DNA of 64,000 nt from Lepus europaeus (lineage: Eukaryota > Chordata > Mammalia > Lagomorpha > Leporidae), in contig NC_084838.1 of assembly GCF_033115175.1 (NCBI RefSeq), forward strand, positions 92,671,468 through 92,735,467, in the 5' to 3' direction. Each line of letters opens with the position of its first letter. Position 1 is the first letter of the stretch. Of this stretch, positions 58,501 to 60,651 are shown in pieces. The notes beneath the pieces are model-generated. The model saw only the letters and a program-made list of their open reading frames with translations, did not search any database and was not told the DNA's origin. The position numbers and the translations under genes are program-made.

Positions 58501-58817
58501 TGATCTCCTTGAGAAAAATGTGTACTAGAGACCTGTATTAACTGTAAAGTCTGTTTGGAGGACTCTGTGTATGTGTAATAGCATTTGTGATTTAACATTC
58601 AGAGAAACATTGACACACTTACTGTTTTTTCTTTTTAGATCATCCAATTATGATGGGTTTTGAGCCCCTTGTTAACCAGAGGTTACTACCGCCCACCTTC
58701 CCTCGATATGCAAAAATAATTAAAAGAGAAGAAATGGTCAACTATTTTGCAAGATTAATAGATAGAATAAAAACTGTCTGTGAAGTTGTGAATTTAACAA
58801 ACTTACATTGTATCTTG
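4148..58817 (+). CDS. NAA35: NAA35, NatC auxiliary subunit (MAK10 homologue), 5' half of the coding region in 11 exons
   Basis: The exons joined give one open frame of 1056 nt (352 codons) from ATG 4148 to the end of exon 12, with no stop and every junction in frame. The translation matches the mammalian NAA35 that I recall almost residue for residue, including the family hallmark [11 protein letters not shown] (about residues 63-73). Known role: NAA35 is the large auxiliary subunit of NatC, with NAA30 (catalytic) and NAA38; it helps place the complex on cytosolic ribosomes, where NatC acetylates Met-Leu, Met-Ile, Met-Phe and similar N termini. The Mak10 domain occupies the N-terminal part present here. 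Human NAA35 is about 725 residues, so roughly half is missing to the right. All introns are GT-AG. The start is chosen because ATG 4148 has G at -3 and G at +4 and begins the conserved MVMKASVD sequence. Confidence 0.96.
4600..5085 (+). mobile_element. L2 remnant, plus
   Basis: An ordered series of L2-like blocks ending in CAATGCCTGGCACATAGT at about 5037-5054, the typical L2 3' end wording. Confidence 0.65.
5086..5846. other. intron 2 stretch, no clear element
   Basis: Unique-looking sequence with short A and T runs (5359-5369, 5456-5470). A weak L2-like flavour near 5760-5840 is too diverged to call. Confidence 0.35.
5847..6010 (-). mobile_element. CSINE fragment, minus, near twin of the copy at 7381
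   Basis: Only the tail-proximal half is present; it stops at GGCCAATTTCCA. It shares non-consensus wording (ATTTTAAAAGTAGAGC, CTAAATGACTGCAGTGGCT, AAGCATTGCAGGCCAATTTC) with 7381-7551. Confidence 0.75.
6325..6410 (+). mobile_element. MIR remnant, plus
   Basis: GATTAAATGAGATAATAGATG followed by AAAGTGCTTGG matches the MIR 3' core. Confidence 0.6.
6411..7380. other. intron 2 stretch, nothing recognised apart from a TA microsatellite
   Basis: TA repeat at 7047-7067; otherwise no element or frame that I recognise. Confidence 0.4.
7381..7607 (-). mobile_element. CSINE, minus, first part (split by an LTR)
   Basis: The copy runs to GCTTTGCAGGTAG and resumes after the LTR at 7878 with GGCAACAGCTTTACTATGC, so it predates the LTR. 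Confidence 0.8.
7608..7877 (-). mobile_element. probable ERV LTR, minus, inside a CSINE
   Basis: About 270 bp bounded by TG...CA that interrupts a CSINE. On the minus strand there is a CCAAT box (7804-7812 on plus reads GATTGGGCC) and an AATAAA (TTTATT at 7652-7657 on plus). No internal viral genes are present. The flanking duplication is imperfect (AGGTAG versus GGCAAC), so the exact ends are uncertain. Confidence 0.6.
7878..7916 (-). mobile_element. CSINE, minus, second part (after the LTR)
   Basis: The head end of the element begun at 7381, diverged (GCAACACAAGCTCCACAA for the usual GCCACAGCGCCGGCCCC). Confidence 0.6.
7917..8810. other. intron 2 stretch, nothing recognised
   Basis: About 0.9 kb of AT-rich sequence; the open frame at 8583-8873 runs into a SINE and has no recognisable protein. 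Confidence 0.4.
8832..9099 (+). mobile_element. CSINE, plus, inserted in the tail of a minus CSINE
   Basis: Head to CT region. The host tail sequence TTTAAAGATTTAT is found on both sides (about 8814-8826 and 9101-9113), the expected target duplication. Confidence 0.85.
9100..9421 (-). mobile_element. CSINE, minus, host of the 8832 insertion
   Basis: Full-length, ending CTGCCACAGTGCCAACCC. Its first 20 bp are also present at 8811-8831, left of the inserted copy. Confidence 0.88.
9588..9830. mobile_element. possible ancient DNA-transposon remnant
   Basis: CAGTGGTTCTCAGCTGGGGG at 9592 is a typical hAT-type terminus, followed by GGGGCATTTTTGGTTTTCAC. The other end is not resolved. Confidence 0.35.
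10037..10372 (-). mobile_element. CSINE, minus, with 17-bp flanking duplication
   Basis: TGATTCTTAATAGCATG (10010-10026) and TGATTCTTAGTAGCATG (10374-10390) flank it, 16 of 17 identical. Confidence 0.9.
10391..11511. other. T-rich intron 2 stretch, possibly old antisense L1
   Basis: CTGTCTGAAAATGTCTTTATT at about 10810 resembles an antisense L1M motif; the rest is too diverged to place. T-runs at 10731-10740, 11141-11150 and 11237-11248. Confidence 0.3.
11512..11547 (+). pseudogene. U2 snRNA 5' fragment (retropseudogene, 36 nt)
   Basis: ATCACTTCTCGGCCTTTTGG CTAAGATCAAGTATAG matches the first 36 nt of U2 snRNA with two differences (G4A, G33A). Similarity stops abruptly; the Sm site and the 3' stem-loops are absent. 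No snRNA promoter element is seen upstream. It is interrupted or bounded at its 3' side by the next SINE's target site. Confidence 0.85.
11561..11907 (+). mobile_element. young CSINE, plus, with 17-bp target duplication
   Basis: Near-consensus young subfamily with tail CCTGTCAAAAA. AGAATATCAATGTCTGG at 11546-11562 is repeated exactly at 11908-11924. Confidence 0.95.
12071..12394 (+). mobile_element. young CSINE, plus, with 15-bp target duplication
   Basis: AATAGTTAAGTAGGG at 12056-12070 is repeated exactly at 12395-12409. Confidence 0.95.
12410..12945. other. intron 2 stretch, nothing recognised
   Basis: T-rich sequence with no frame or element I can name. Confidence 0.35.
12960..13306 (+). 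mobile_element. young CSINE, plus
   Basis: Flanked by GAAAAGGATGTTCG (12946-12959) and GAAAAAGGACATTCG (13307-13321), an imperfect duplication; A-run tail with GAAA units. Confidence 0.92.
13322..14094. other. intron 2 stretch, nothing recognised
   Basis: About 0.77 kb with no coding potential; no repeat recognised. Confidence 0.4.
14186..14512 (+). mobile_element. CSINE, plus
   Basis: Head GGCCCCGGCGCTGTGGC to an AATAAATAATT tail. Its 3' end abuts a minus copy, giving a tail-to-tail pair. Confidence 0.88.
14513..14782 (-). mobile_element. CSINE, minus, tail-to-tail with the preceding copy
   Basis: It starts AAGATTTATTTGAGAGGCAG and ends TTTAGCTGGCCCCC. Together with 14186-14512 it forms a roughly 600-bp inverted repeat able to fold in the pre-mRNA. 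Confidence 0.88.
14893..15213 (+). mobile_element. CSINE, plus
   Basis: GGGGCCAGCGCCATGGC head; the tail is reduced to CAAATCAAATACAATTT, lacking AATAAA. Confidence 0.9.
15690..15893 (+). mobile_element. old CSINE2-type fragment, plus
   Basis: Diverged body (GGTTCAAGTCACAGCTCC, CATTTGAGGAATGAGCC) ending in a CT-rich stretch and CAAATAAGTTG. Confidence 0.6.
16428..16715 (-). mobile_element. CSINE, minus, diverged
   Basis: TTTAAAAATCAGAGTTGGAG tail side to TGTAGCACAGAGC. Confidence 0.75.
16786..17036 (-). mobile_element. CSINE2-type, minus, inside the L1
   Basis: Body with CACTCCCCAAATGCTTGTAG and a CATTAGCAGAAGGCTGGAG block. Confidence 0.7.
17277..17575 (+). mobile_element. CSINE, plus, inside the L1
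   Basis: GGGGTCGGTGCCGTGGC head; tail CTGTCAAATAAATTT, which served as target for the next element. Confidence 0.92.
17576..17941 (-). mobile_element. young CSINE, minus, inserted in the tail of the plus copy
   Basis: CTGTCAAATAAATTT at 17561-17575 is repeated exactly at 17942-17956 (15-bp target duplication). The head is near consensus (GCCGCGGCGCCGGCC). Confidence 0.95.
17971..18283 (-). mobile_element. CSINE, minus
   Basis: TTTTTTTTTTTAAGATTTTA to GTGCCATGTGTCAGACC. The 189-residue open frame at 17666-18235 is the translation of this copy and its neighbour. Confidence 0.88.
18866..19177 (-). mobile_element. CSINE, minus
   Basis: Complete, from the T-rich tail to CACCACAGTGCCAGCC. Confidence 0.9.
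19383..19560. mobile_element. MER5A-like hAT remnant
   Basis: TGCACATTGAGATCACCTGG near one end and GGGTTGAGGACTGCTGG at the other match the inverted-terminus wording of MER5A. Confidence 0.65.
19561..20007. other. end of intron 2, nothing recognised
   Basis: AT-rich, leading into the exon 3 acceptor tract TTTATTTCTTTTAG. Confidence 0.5.
20008..20041 (+). CDS. NAA35: NAA35 exon 3 (34 nt)
   Basis: A very short exon between CTTTTAG and CT|GTAAGT. It completes Glu42, encodes [10 protein letters not shown] (43-52) and gives two bases of Leu53. It follows a 15.7 kb intron and precedes a 5.1 kb intron, so it depends on strong flanking splice signals; the donor is a full GTAAGT consensus. Skipping it would shift the frame (34 nt). 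Confidence 0.95.
20378..20693 (-). mobile_element. CSINE, minus
   Basis: Tail TTTATTTATTTATTTTTTTT to CACAACGCCAGCCCTG. Confidence 0.9.
20805..20965. mobile_element. MER5-like hAT remnant
   Basis: GATTGCTGGGCCTTTCTGAC and a terminal CCACTTTGAGAAATGCACTG read as a diverged MER5 element. Confidence 0.5.
21190..21395 (+). mobile_element. L2 remnant, plus
   Basis: L2 3'-like order: ACTCCATGGGG..., then CTAGAACACTGACTGTTAAT and TAGGTGCTAATAG. Confidence 0.45.
21727..22025 (-). mobile_element. CSINE, minus, inside the L1
   Basis: TTTGGAGATTTATTTATTTG to CATCACAATGCTGGCCCC. Confidence 0.88.
22083..22366 (-). mobile_element. CSINE2-type, minus, inside the L1
   Basis: CTCCTATCTGCTGGTTTATT and CTTAACTGTTAGGCCAAATG mark the CSINE2 body and head. 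Confidence 0.75.
22655..22990 (+). mobile_element. CSINE, plus, with 12-bp target duplication
   Basis: AAGTATACTAGG ends at 22654 and recurs at 22991-23002 after an A-run of about 26. Confidence 0.95.
23535..23831 (-). mobile_element. CSINE, minus, inside the L1
   Basis: TTTCAAAGATTTCTTTGAAA to CACCACAGCGCCAGCCCC. Confidence 0.9.
24011..24582. other. intron 3 stretch, nothing recognised
   Basis: AT-rich, no element or frame identified. Confidence 0.4.
24583..24895 (-). mobile_element. CSINE, minus
   Basis: AAAGATTTATTTATTTATTT to TATGCCACAGTATCAGCCCC. Confidence 0.9.
25101..25215 (+). CDS. NAA35: NAA35 exon 4
   Basis: The acceptor TGATTTGCAG precedes 25101 and the donor AAG|GTAGTC follows 25215. 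It completes Leu53 and encodes residues 54-91, [20 protein letters not shown] followed by [18 protein letters not shown]. It holds the most conserved Mak10 family signature, [10 protein letters not shown]. The donor is weaker than most in this gene (GTAGTC). Confidence 0.96.
25478..25792 (+). mobile_element. CSINE, plus
   Basis: GCCAAGCATTGTAGCGTGGC head to AAATAAATACATCTTTAAAA tail; it lies about 260 bp after exon 4. Confidence 0.88.
25855..26180 (-). mobile_element. CSINE, minus
   Basis: Faces the preceding plus copy (tail to tail, about 60 bp apart). Part of the head is deleted (ACCACAACTTAACGCACC). Confidence 0.85.
26376..26453 (-). mobile_element. CSINE tail-half fragment, minus
   Basis: TGTATTTGAAAGGCAGAGAG to CACAACAGCCAGGACT only. 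Confidence 0.7.
26649..26723 (+). CDS. NAA35: NAA35 exon 5
   Basis: A phase 0 exon of 25 codons (92-116) between TTTTTTAG and TTG|GTAAGG, encoding [19 protein letters not shown] and then TCFCCL. The stretch is the start of a mostly helical segment of the Mak10 domain. Both ends are phase 0, so skipping it would leave the frame intact. Confidence 0.95.
26996..27292 (-). mobile_element. CSINE, minus
   Basis: AAAGATTTATTTATTTATTT to CACCACAGAGCCAGCCCC. Confidence 0.92.
27572..27893 (-). mobile_element. young CSINE, minus
   Basis: A T-run of about 20, GGACAGGCAGAG, then a near-consensus body and GAGCCGTGGTGCCGGCC. Confidence 0.92.
27899..28223 (-). mobile_element. CSINE2-type, minus, abutting the young copy
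   Basis: CATCTGTCTGCCAGTTCAC and GGTACACCCCAATGCTAACC mark the ends. Confidence 0.75.
28224..29192. other. intron 5 stretch with weak MIR-like and L2-like traces
   Basis: TTATTCATTTGTTCATTCAG (28269) and CTGCCTAAGGTTAC (28403) look like diverged L2 and MIR pieces. The rest is purine-rich unique sequence with no gene. Confidence 0.35.
29193..29530 (+). mobile_element. CSINE, plus
   Basis: GAGGCCAGCGTTGTGGTATA head; tail GATAAATTATTTT lacks AATAAA. Confidence 0.9.
29531..30023. other. end of intron 5, nothing recognised
   Basis: AT-rich, ending at the exon 6 acceptor. Confidence 0.4.
30024..30191 (+). CDS. NAA35: NAA35 exon 6
   Basis: 56 codons (117-172), phase 0 at both ends, between CTTCGTAG and GAG|GTAAGA. 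It encodes [20 protein letters not shown] (117-136) and continues through [20 protein letters not shown] to [30 protein letters not shown] is another strongly conserved Mak10 family block. Confidence 0.96.
30582..30939 (+). mobile_element. young CSINE, plus, with expanded CT run
   Basis: AGCTTGAG flanks it at 30575-30582 and 30941-30948. The CT region is expanded to about 40 nt (30861-30902). Confidence 0.94.
30950..31364. other. intron 6 stretch, nothing recognised
   Basis: AT-rich; GT run at 31323-31335. Confidence 0.4.
31365..32210 (-). mobile_element. ancient L1-like 3' region, antisense
   Basis: Blocks such as GTCTACATAACCGCAGTACA and TGATTACTATTTTTCCCTTA follow the order of an old L1M 3' untranslated region read backwards. 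A C-run of about 17 lies at 32152-32168. Confidence 0.5.
32365..32624 (+). mobile_element. ancient L1M 3' fragment, plus
   Basis: GTGGGAGTATAAACTTAAAA, TGTACACAAAGATCGATGTG and CAATATCCATCAGTAGG follow the sense L1 3' order. It is opposite in orientation to the piece at 31365. Confidence 0.55.
32625..32935 (+). mobile_element. CSINE2-type, plus
   Basis: TGTATCCCATCCTGGAGTGC near the head and a CT-rich end before GGATGAATAGAAG. Confidence 0.7.
32936..33346. other. intron 6 stretch, nothing recognised
   Basis: AT-rich unique sequence. Confidence 0.35.
33347..33518 (+). repeat. 86-bp tandem duplication
   Basis: Two adjacent copies (33347-33432, 33433-33518) each contain TGACTATAACATTAAAAAAA and TAGCCTCTGTATAATTCAG. 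They differ only at a few sites (TAATAAA/TAACAAG, AGTAGCC/AGTATCC), so the duplication is recent compared with the surrounding old repeats. Confidence 0.93.
33519..33861. other. intron 6 stretch, nothing recognised
   Basis: A-rich unique sequence. Confidence 0.35.
33877..34198 (-). mobile_element. CSINE, minus, with 15-bp target duplication
   Basis: GCAAACATTGATTTT at 33862-33876 and 34199-34213. Confidence 0.95.
34214..34602. other. intron 6 stretch, nothing recognised
   Basis: No element recognised between the two SINEs. Confidence 0.35.
34603..34876 (+). mobile_element. CSINE, plus, tail lost
   Basis: GCATCTGGCGTTGTGGCGCA head. It ends at CTCTCTGTCACAAAT, with GCTTTATA repeated on both sides. 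Confidence 0.85.
34880..35300 (+). mobile_element. L2 remnants, plus
   Basis: ATTGTATCCCCGGTATTCAG and GGGAATGAATGAATAAA (34910-34990) are an L2 3' end. Sequence at 35050-35290 resembles a more 5' L2 part. Confidence 0.5.
35518..35820 (+). mobile_element. young CSINE, plus, without poly(A)
   Basis: A near-consensus body that stops at TTTCTCTCTCATAGTC. AGAAGTACC and ACAAGTACC flank it. Confidence 0.9.
35850..36920 (+). mobile_element. diffuse L2-like region, plus
   Basis: GAGTGATCTTTTAATGCCAA and CAGTCCTCCAGTAGCTTAG (36850-36910) are L2-like. The upstream 900 bp is consistent in style but too diverged to align by eye. Confidence 0.4.
36949..37012 (+). repeat. 32-bp tandem duplication
   Basis: AGATACTCTCCCAGAAACAG followed by TAGTTT occurs twice with a 32-bp period (36949-36980 and 36981-37012). 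Confidence 0.9.
37345..37460 (-). mobile_element. L2/MIR-type remnant, minus
   Basis: TTATTAATTCAGCAGGTGTT then CACCGTTCTAAGCATTAGCG match the conserved repeat end read in reverse. Confidence 0.55.
37497..37749 (-). mobile_element. CSINE2-type, minus, tail lost to a CA/CTCA run
   Basis: CTCCTGGTTCACTTCCCAAA to CCACAACATCAGCCC. Confidence 0.75.
37750..38534. other. end of intron 6, nothing recognised
   Basis: About 0.8 kb of AT-rich sequence without repeats that I can name, leading to the exon 7 acceptor. Confidence 0.45.
38535..38601 (+). CDS. NAA35: NAA35 exon 7
   Basis: 67 nt between TTATAG and ACAG|GTAAGC, encoding [20 protein letters not shown] (173-192), VT and the first base of Gly195. 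Only 79 bp separate it from exon 8. Exons 7 and 8 together are 111 nt (37 codons), so skipping the pair would keep the frame although skipping either alone would not. Confidence 0.95.
38602..38680 (+). other. 79-bp minimal intron 7
   Basis: It starts GTAAGC and ends TTTTTCTAG after a T-rich tract. It is close to the lower size limit for vertebrate introns and the only one here free of mobile elements; the others range from about 0.6 to 16 kb. Confidence 0.93.
38681..38724 (+). CDS. NAA35: NAA35 exon 8 (44 nt)
   Basis: It completes Gly195 and encodes [14 protein letters not shown] (196-209), a charged helical stretch. The donor AAG|GTATAT is weak, and it is followed directly by a TA-rich run. 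Confidence 0.94.
38821..39120 (-). mobile_element. CSINE, minus, about 100 bp after exon 8
   Basis: AAACTATG flanks it at 38797-38804 and 39121-39128. It is one of the SINEs closest to a coding exon. Confidence 0.9.
39190..39524 (-). mobile_element. CSINE, minus
   Basis: CTCAAGTA flanks it at 39180-39187 and 39524-39531. Confidence 0.9.
39880..40015 (-). mobile_element. MIR remnant, minus
   Basis: GGATGAGGAGAATACAGCTC and AGTTAAGTAACCTTTCTTGA are MIR core wording. Confidence 0.55.
40016..40486. other. end of intron 8, nothing recognised
   Basis: AT-rich, leading to exon 9. Confidence 0.4.
40487..40537 (+). CDS. NAA35: NAA35 exon 9
   Basis: 17 codons (210-226), [17 protein letters not shown], phase 0 at both ends, between AATTTTAG and GAA|GTAATT. 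The highly charged, low-hydrophobicity sequence suggests a surface loop or linker between helical parts. The donor lacks the usual G before GT. Confidence 0.94.
40735..40805 (-). mobile_element. MIR remnant, minus
   Basis: ATTCCTGTGAGGTAGGAAG then GGTGATGACAAACAGGAAC. Confidence 0.5.
41129..41164 (+). repeat. TTTC microsatellite and T-run forming the exon 10 polypyrimidine tract
   Basis: Four to five TTTC/CTTT units are followed by a run of about 11 T and then AG directly before exon 10. The repeat itself is the acceptor's pyrimidine tract, so its length can vary without destroying the site but could change its strength. Confidence 0.85.
41165..41248 (+). CDS. NAA35: NAA35 exon 10
   Basis: 28 codons (227-254), [20 protein letters not shown] followed by LIAFTKKE, phase 0 at both ends; the donor is GAG|GTAAGG. 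The amphipathic to hydrophobic pattern fits a packed helix of the Mak10 fold rather than a membrane span. Confidence 0.95.
41249..42117. other. intron 10, no mobile element recognised
   Basis: 869 bp of AT-rich sequence free of CSINEs, unlike most introns here. Confidence 0.5.
42118..42232 (+). CDS. NAA35: NAA35 exon 11
   Basis: The acceptor TTTGCTAG precedes 42118 and the donor GGAG|GTAATG follows 42232. It encodes [20 protein letters not shown] (255-274), [18 protein letters not shown] and one base of Asp293. It is followed by the longest intron of the window (16.4 kb). Confidence 0.95.
42233..42698. other. start of intron 11, nothing certain
   Basis: A weak L2-like flavour at 42570-42660, not callable. 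Confidence 0.35.
42699..43031 (-). mobile_element. CSINE2-type, minus, with a CA microsatellite
   Basis: A CA run at 42751-42773 sits near its tail; the head ends ACTGTGCCTAGCCCC. Confidence 0.75.
43032..44019. other. intron 11 stretch, nothing recognised
   Basis: About 1 kb without CSINEs or coding potential. Confidence 0.4.
44020..44735 (+). mobile_element. ancient L1M 3' end, plus, split by a CSINE
   Basis: AACCCAAAAGTCCATCTGAG, GATTTTCATTTATATAAAATG and GGATGGAAATGTTCTAAGC, then after the SINE AAAACTGAACACCTTCAATA and TTAATTATATCTCGG, follow the sense L1 3' order. Confidence 0.75.
44343..44658 (-). mobile_element. CSINE, minus, with 14-bp target duplication
   Basis: AACTGAATATTCTA at 44329-44342 and 44659-44672, exactly bridging the L1. 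Confidence 0.95.
44736..45704. other. intron 11 stretch, nothing recognised
   Basis: No element or gene recognised; the minus-strand frame at 44837-45184 has no known motif. Confidence 0.4.
45705..45945 (+). mobile_element. old CSINE2-type, plus
   Basis: GGTTGAAGTGCCTGTGTTTG and AGTGATGGCTCAGGTGATTG in CSINE2 order. Confidence 0.65.
46092..46362 (-). mobile_element. CSINE2-type, minus
   Basis: CTCCCACCTGCTGATTCACT to CACTAGGCTGAATGCCCCC. Confidence 0.75.
46363..46977. other. intron 11 stretch, nothing recognised
   Basis: Unique-looking sequence. Confidence 0.35.
46978..47305 (-). mobile_element. CSINE, minus
   Basis: TTTTTTAAGATTTATTTATT to CACCACAGCGCTGACC. Confidence 0.92.
47313..47603 (-). 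mobile_element. CSINE, minus, inserted at the edge of the preceding copy
   Basis: CCTGACAAAT flanks it at 47304-47313 and 47603-47612. It carries an internal deletion between CCAGGTCTTCC and ACTGCTTTCC. Confidence 0.9.
47866..47902. repeat. TA microsatellite
   Basis: A (TA)n run with interruptions, next to the T-rich end of a CSINE. Confidence 0.9.
47903..48208 (-). mobile_element. CSINE, minus
   Basis: AAGATTTTATTTATTTGAGA to GTGCCACGGCGCCGACCCC. Confidence 0.92.
48560..49100. other. unassigned GC-richer, G-rich block (left part)
   Basis: Recurring short motifs (GCCTGGGTGG, AGGAGGGCAT, GTGCACGTCTGC) on a purine-rich plus strand. The 171-residue minus-strand frame at 48681-49196 continues into the next SINE and looks non-coding. 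I cannot name the element. Confidence 0.35.
49101..49422 (+). mobile_element. CSINE, plus
   Basis: GGGGCCAGCACTGTGGCGCA head to CAAATAAATTAAAAAA tail. It interrupts the unassigned block. Confidence 0.92.
49423..49797. other. unassigned G-rich block (right part) with a GT microsatellite
   Basis: GT run at 49508-49536. Composition and motifs continue those before the SINE. Confidence 0.35.
49798..50183 (+). mobile_element. MaLR-type LTR (MST/MLT1-like), plus
   Basis: GGGACCTTTAAGAGATAGGG, CTTTATAAGTTACACCCATG and GTTTGTTACAGCAACACAG follow MaLR LTR order. Non-coding. Confidence 0.7.
50341..51145 (+). mobile_element. MLT1-type MaLR LTR, plus, split by a young CSINE
   Basis: Left: ATCATGGCCCCAAAGATAAT to about 50511. 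Right: 50850 to AAGCCACCTAATTTGTAGTA (51098-51117) and AACTACTAGA. Confidence 0.75.
50512..50849 (-). mobile_element. young CSINE, minus, inside the MLT1
   Basis: CAGGATCCTTCTT and CAGGCTCCTTCTA flank it. The 222- and 133-residue frames here are SINE translations. Confidence 0.93.
51146..51721. other. intron 11 stretch, possible old repeat
   Basis: CTCTTGGGGAACTGGCTGAC (51525) has the feel of an old interspersed repeat that I cannot name. The rest is AT-rich. Confidence 0.3.
51736..52067 (-). mobile_element. young CSINE, minus, with 14-bp target duplication
   Basis: GATAAAAATCTTTT at 51722-51735 and 52068-52081. Confidence 0.95.
52226..52551 (-). mobile_element. CSINE, minus, next to a TG microsatellite
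   Basis: A TG run at 52206-52225 replaces the T-rich end. The body runs to GCCACAATGTTGACC. Confidence 0.88.
52566..52897 (+). mobile_element. CSINE, plus, head-to-head with the preceding copy
   Basis: GGGGCTGGCATTGTGTCAGA head. It forms an inverted pair with 52226-52551, about 14 bp apart. Confidence 0.9.
52904..53046 (+). mobile_element. internally deleted CSINE, plus
   Basis: The head is intact (GGGGCCAGTGCTGTGGCACA) but it jumps from CTTGCTTATGTACCTG to an ATAAATAAGTAAATC tail; a G-run follows at 53046-53060. Confidence 0.88.
53047..54451 (+). mobile_element. 1.4 kb stretch with L2 remnants at 53235-53345 and 53640-53800
   Basis: CAAGCTAAATGCAAATTCCT and CTGTAACATCTTGGGCTTTT are L2-like. 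The remainder is AT-rich without recognised content. Confidence 0.4.
54452..54763 (-). mobile_element. CSINE, minus, with GA/GGGA expansion
   Basis: GAGAGAGAGATAGAGGGAGG near the tail; head ACCACAGCACCGGCCC. Confidence 0.9.
54894..55227 (+). mobile_element. young CSINE, plus, with 10-bp target duplication
   Basis: AAGAGCTCTG at 54884-54893 and 55228-55237. Confidence 0.95.
55238..55721. other. intron 11 stretch, nothing recognised
   Basis: No element recognised. Confidence 0.4.
55722..56020 (-). mobile_element. CSINE, minus
   Basis: AAAGATTCATGTATTTATTT with a short CA run; head CTATGCCACAAG. Confidence 0.88.
56021..56300 (-). mobile_element. CSINE2-type, minus, host of the next insertion
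   Basis: CCATTTGCTGGTTTGCTG to GATGTCTTAACTGCTAAATTT. Confidence 0.75.
56301..56602 (-). mobile_element. CSINE, minus, with 14-bp target duplication in a CSINE2
   Basis: AACTGCTAAATTTA at 56287-56300 and 56603-56616. Confidence 0.95.
56740..57074 (-). mobile_element. CSINE, minus, intermediate age
   Basis: AGATTTGT at 56732-56739 and 57075-57082; T-run of about 21. Confidence 0.94.
57083..57555. other. intron 11 stretch, nothing recognised
   Basis: Purine-rich, no named element. Confidence 0.35.
57562..57884 (-). mobile_element. solo LTR of an endogenous retrovirus (ERVK-like class), minus
   Basis: A 323-bp element bounded by TG...CA with exact 6-bp duplications TGTAGG (57556-57561 and 57885-57890). 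On the minus strand: U3 with two 55-bp repeats (57729-57838 on plus), a TATATAAG box (57700-57707), AATAAA (57678-57683) and a C-rich U5. Six-base target duplications are typical of class II (ERVK-like) elements. No viral genes remain; it is the product of LTR-LTR recombination. Confidence 0.85.
58117..58387 (-). mobile_element. CSINE, minus, about 250 bp before exon 12
   Basis: TTGACCCT flanks it at 58110-58117 and 58389-58396. Confidence 0.92.
58639..58817 (+). CDS. NAA35: NAA35 exon 12 (last exon in the window)
   Basis: The acceptor CTTTTTAG precedes 58639 and the donor TTG|GTAAGT follows 58817. It completes Asp293 and encodes residues 294-352, starting [20 protein letters not shown] and ending [10 protein letters not shown]. 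The [19 protein letters not shown] block is strongly conserved in the family. The next exon (expected to begin DFFCEFSEQ in mammals) is not found before 64000. Confidence 0.96.
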
Positions 58818-59044
58818 GTAAGTATAAGTCTTACTTTGGTTTAGTAACAGAGTTCATCATGTTTTAAGAAACTGGGATCAGTATTTGGAGACTGGCTGTC
58901 TCAAGGATAAATAATGCTTCTTACCTGTTTTCTGTGAGAGCTGGAGGATTAAGTGCGCTGCATACATACTCATTTAAAAATGGTTTGCACCAAAATAAAT
59001 TTAAAATTTCATTTTTCTGTGAACTTTTTGAAGTACCCTCATAC
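58818..59044. other. start of intron 12, nothing recognised
   Basis: AT-rich sequence. Confidence 0.4.
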
Positions 59045-59170
59045 ACACATCCTATCTAATCTTCATAAGGATTTTATCTTACCCATTTTGGAGGCTAAGA
59101 AGCCAAAGTTTAGCAAAGTTAGATGATTAATCCGAGTTTTAAGAATGATGTTTGATCCCTAGATCTGGTC
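59045..59170 (-). mobile_element. MIR remnant, minus
   Basis: AATCTTCATAAGGATTTTAT, CCCATTTTGGAGGCTAAGAA and GTTTGATCCCTAGATCTGGT follow MIR order. Confidence 0.65.
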
Positions 59171-59289
59171 TTCAGAACCTTTTATATAAATGAGTATGTG
59201 TATATCTGTGTATACTTACATACATGCATACACACAGAGAATGGAGCTTTAAAAATGGGAAATTTGTATTTCTCTATTCTGTTTCTGAA

Positions 59290-59690
59290 TTAATTCTTTG
59301 AAGCCCCCATGCACATACATGTGTACCTAGATATATGTGTATTTTTATATAATAAAATGATGTCATGTTTAGTAACCTGTTTTTTAAACCGTTCATCTCT
59401 ATTTCATGGGCATCTTTTTATGTTGTCATATATACGTGTTTCTACATTATCTAGTGGTTTTATATGGTCTGCCATGCTTTGCCTGTATTTTCAGTTCATT
59501 CATAGTAAGTTACATTTCAGTCAGTATCATAAACAGTACTGAGGTGAACAAGCTTGTAGGTAAATCTTTATATCATGTACTTCCCTCCACCTTAAGATAA
59601 ATTCCTAAAAAAGGTATGCATGTTTTTAAGCTACTGCATTTTGAATTGATCATCTTCTGTGGGTTGCAGTGTAGGAAAATCAGGTTTGTT
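59290..59690 (-). mobile_element. old L1M 3' fragment, antisense
   Basis: ATAAACAGTACTGAGGTGAA and AAGATAAATTCCTAAAAAAGG resemble the antisense L1 3' end. Confidence 0.5.
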
Positions 59691-60650
59691 TTGGGAATAT
59701 TAAAATGTTTAGGGATGGAACTTTTTGATAAATCATCAGTCAACTTAGGGTACAGTAAGGTGTTACTGTGTAGATAGGCATTGATTGTTATCATGCAAGC
59801 TTAGATAACATAATTCCTAAGGCTATGTCATTCTCTCTGAAGGGTTCCTTTTTGGTTTCAGGTTGCCACTGTACCTGTATTACTTGAGATCACAAAATAC
59901 CTAGTTTATATTCCTAGTATTGAGCAGCAGTCTTTGAGAGATAGTTGATGGTTAAGAACGATTTGTGCTTTAGTTTTTGTTTTTTCTTGAAATGCCATAT
60001 CTGTGCTTCCATTAATTCTTTGTCATTAAAGTCCATTGAGTCATCTTTCTTTGGGGAAACTTTCACCGGTTGTGCCTTTATTACCTTCTGTTGTGTTTAC
60101 TTTTCTTTTATAGAAGTTTGCCCTTAATCTATCATAATAATCATAGAATTCTAAAGGTAGGAAAGGTCATAGAAACATAGGCCAGTTCATTTTGTAGTCC
60201 TTTCACGGCTGAATACACCAAGGGTTTTAAACAAATTGGATCACTCTAGTGGCATATCTAGAATTAGAGTAGAGATTTTCTTATTCTCCCTGTTGCATTT
60301 ACTTTTGCTGATCTTAACTGTTAGGTAAAAATAGGTATAATTTGCATTCAAAGACTTATTATATACCCCAGGGTATGTTCTTAGTGTATTTTGTTGTTCG
60401 ACCAGTTCTATTCTTCTGTTCTTAATAAAAAGTGGACTTTGTTTTTAAATAAAAGGAGGGACAGATCTGATTTGGGTCTTTGTGGGTTCCTGATAGTTCT
60501 GTCACTGTGTCAGTTATTTTCATCAAGCACTCTGAGGAGACAGTGGCCCATTCACAGGGACTTCAGGGACTTCACATTGGGTCTAACCGTGGTAGGTAGC
60601 TGAGGCATTCTCGGTGATCTTCTGCATGTTTTTCAGCAAGATGGAGGATA
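59691..60650. other. intron 12 stretch, mostly unrecognised
   Basis: A possible MIR trace lies at 60150-60260. The open frames are short and lack known motifs. Confidence 0.35.
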
Positions 60651-60651
60651 T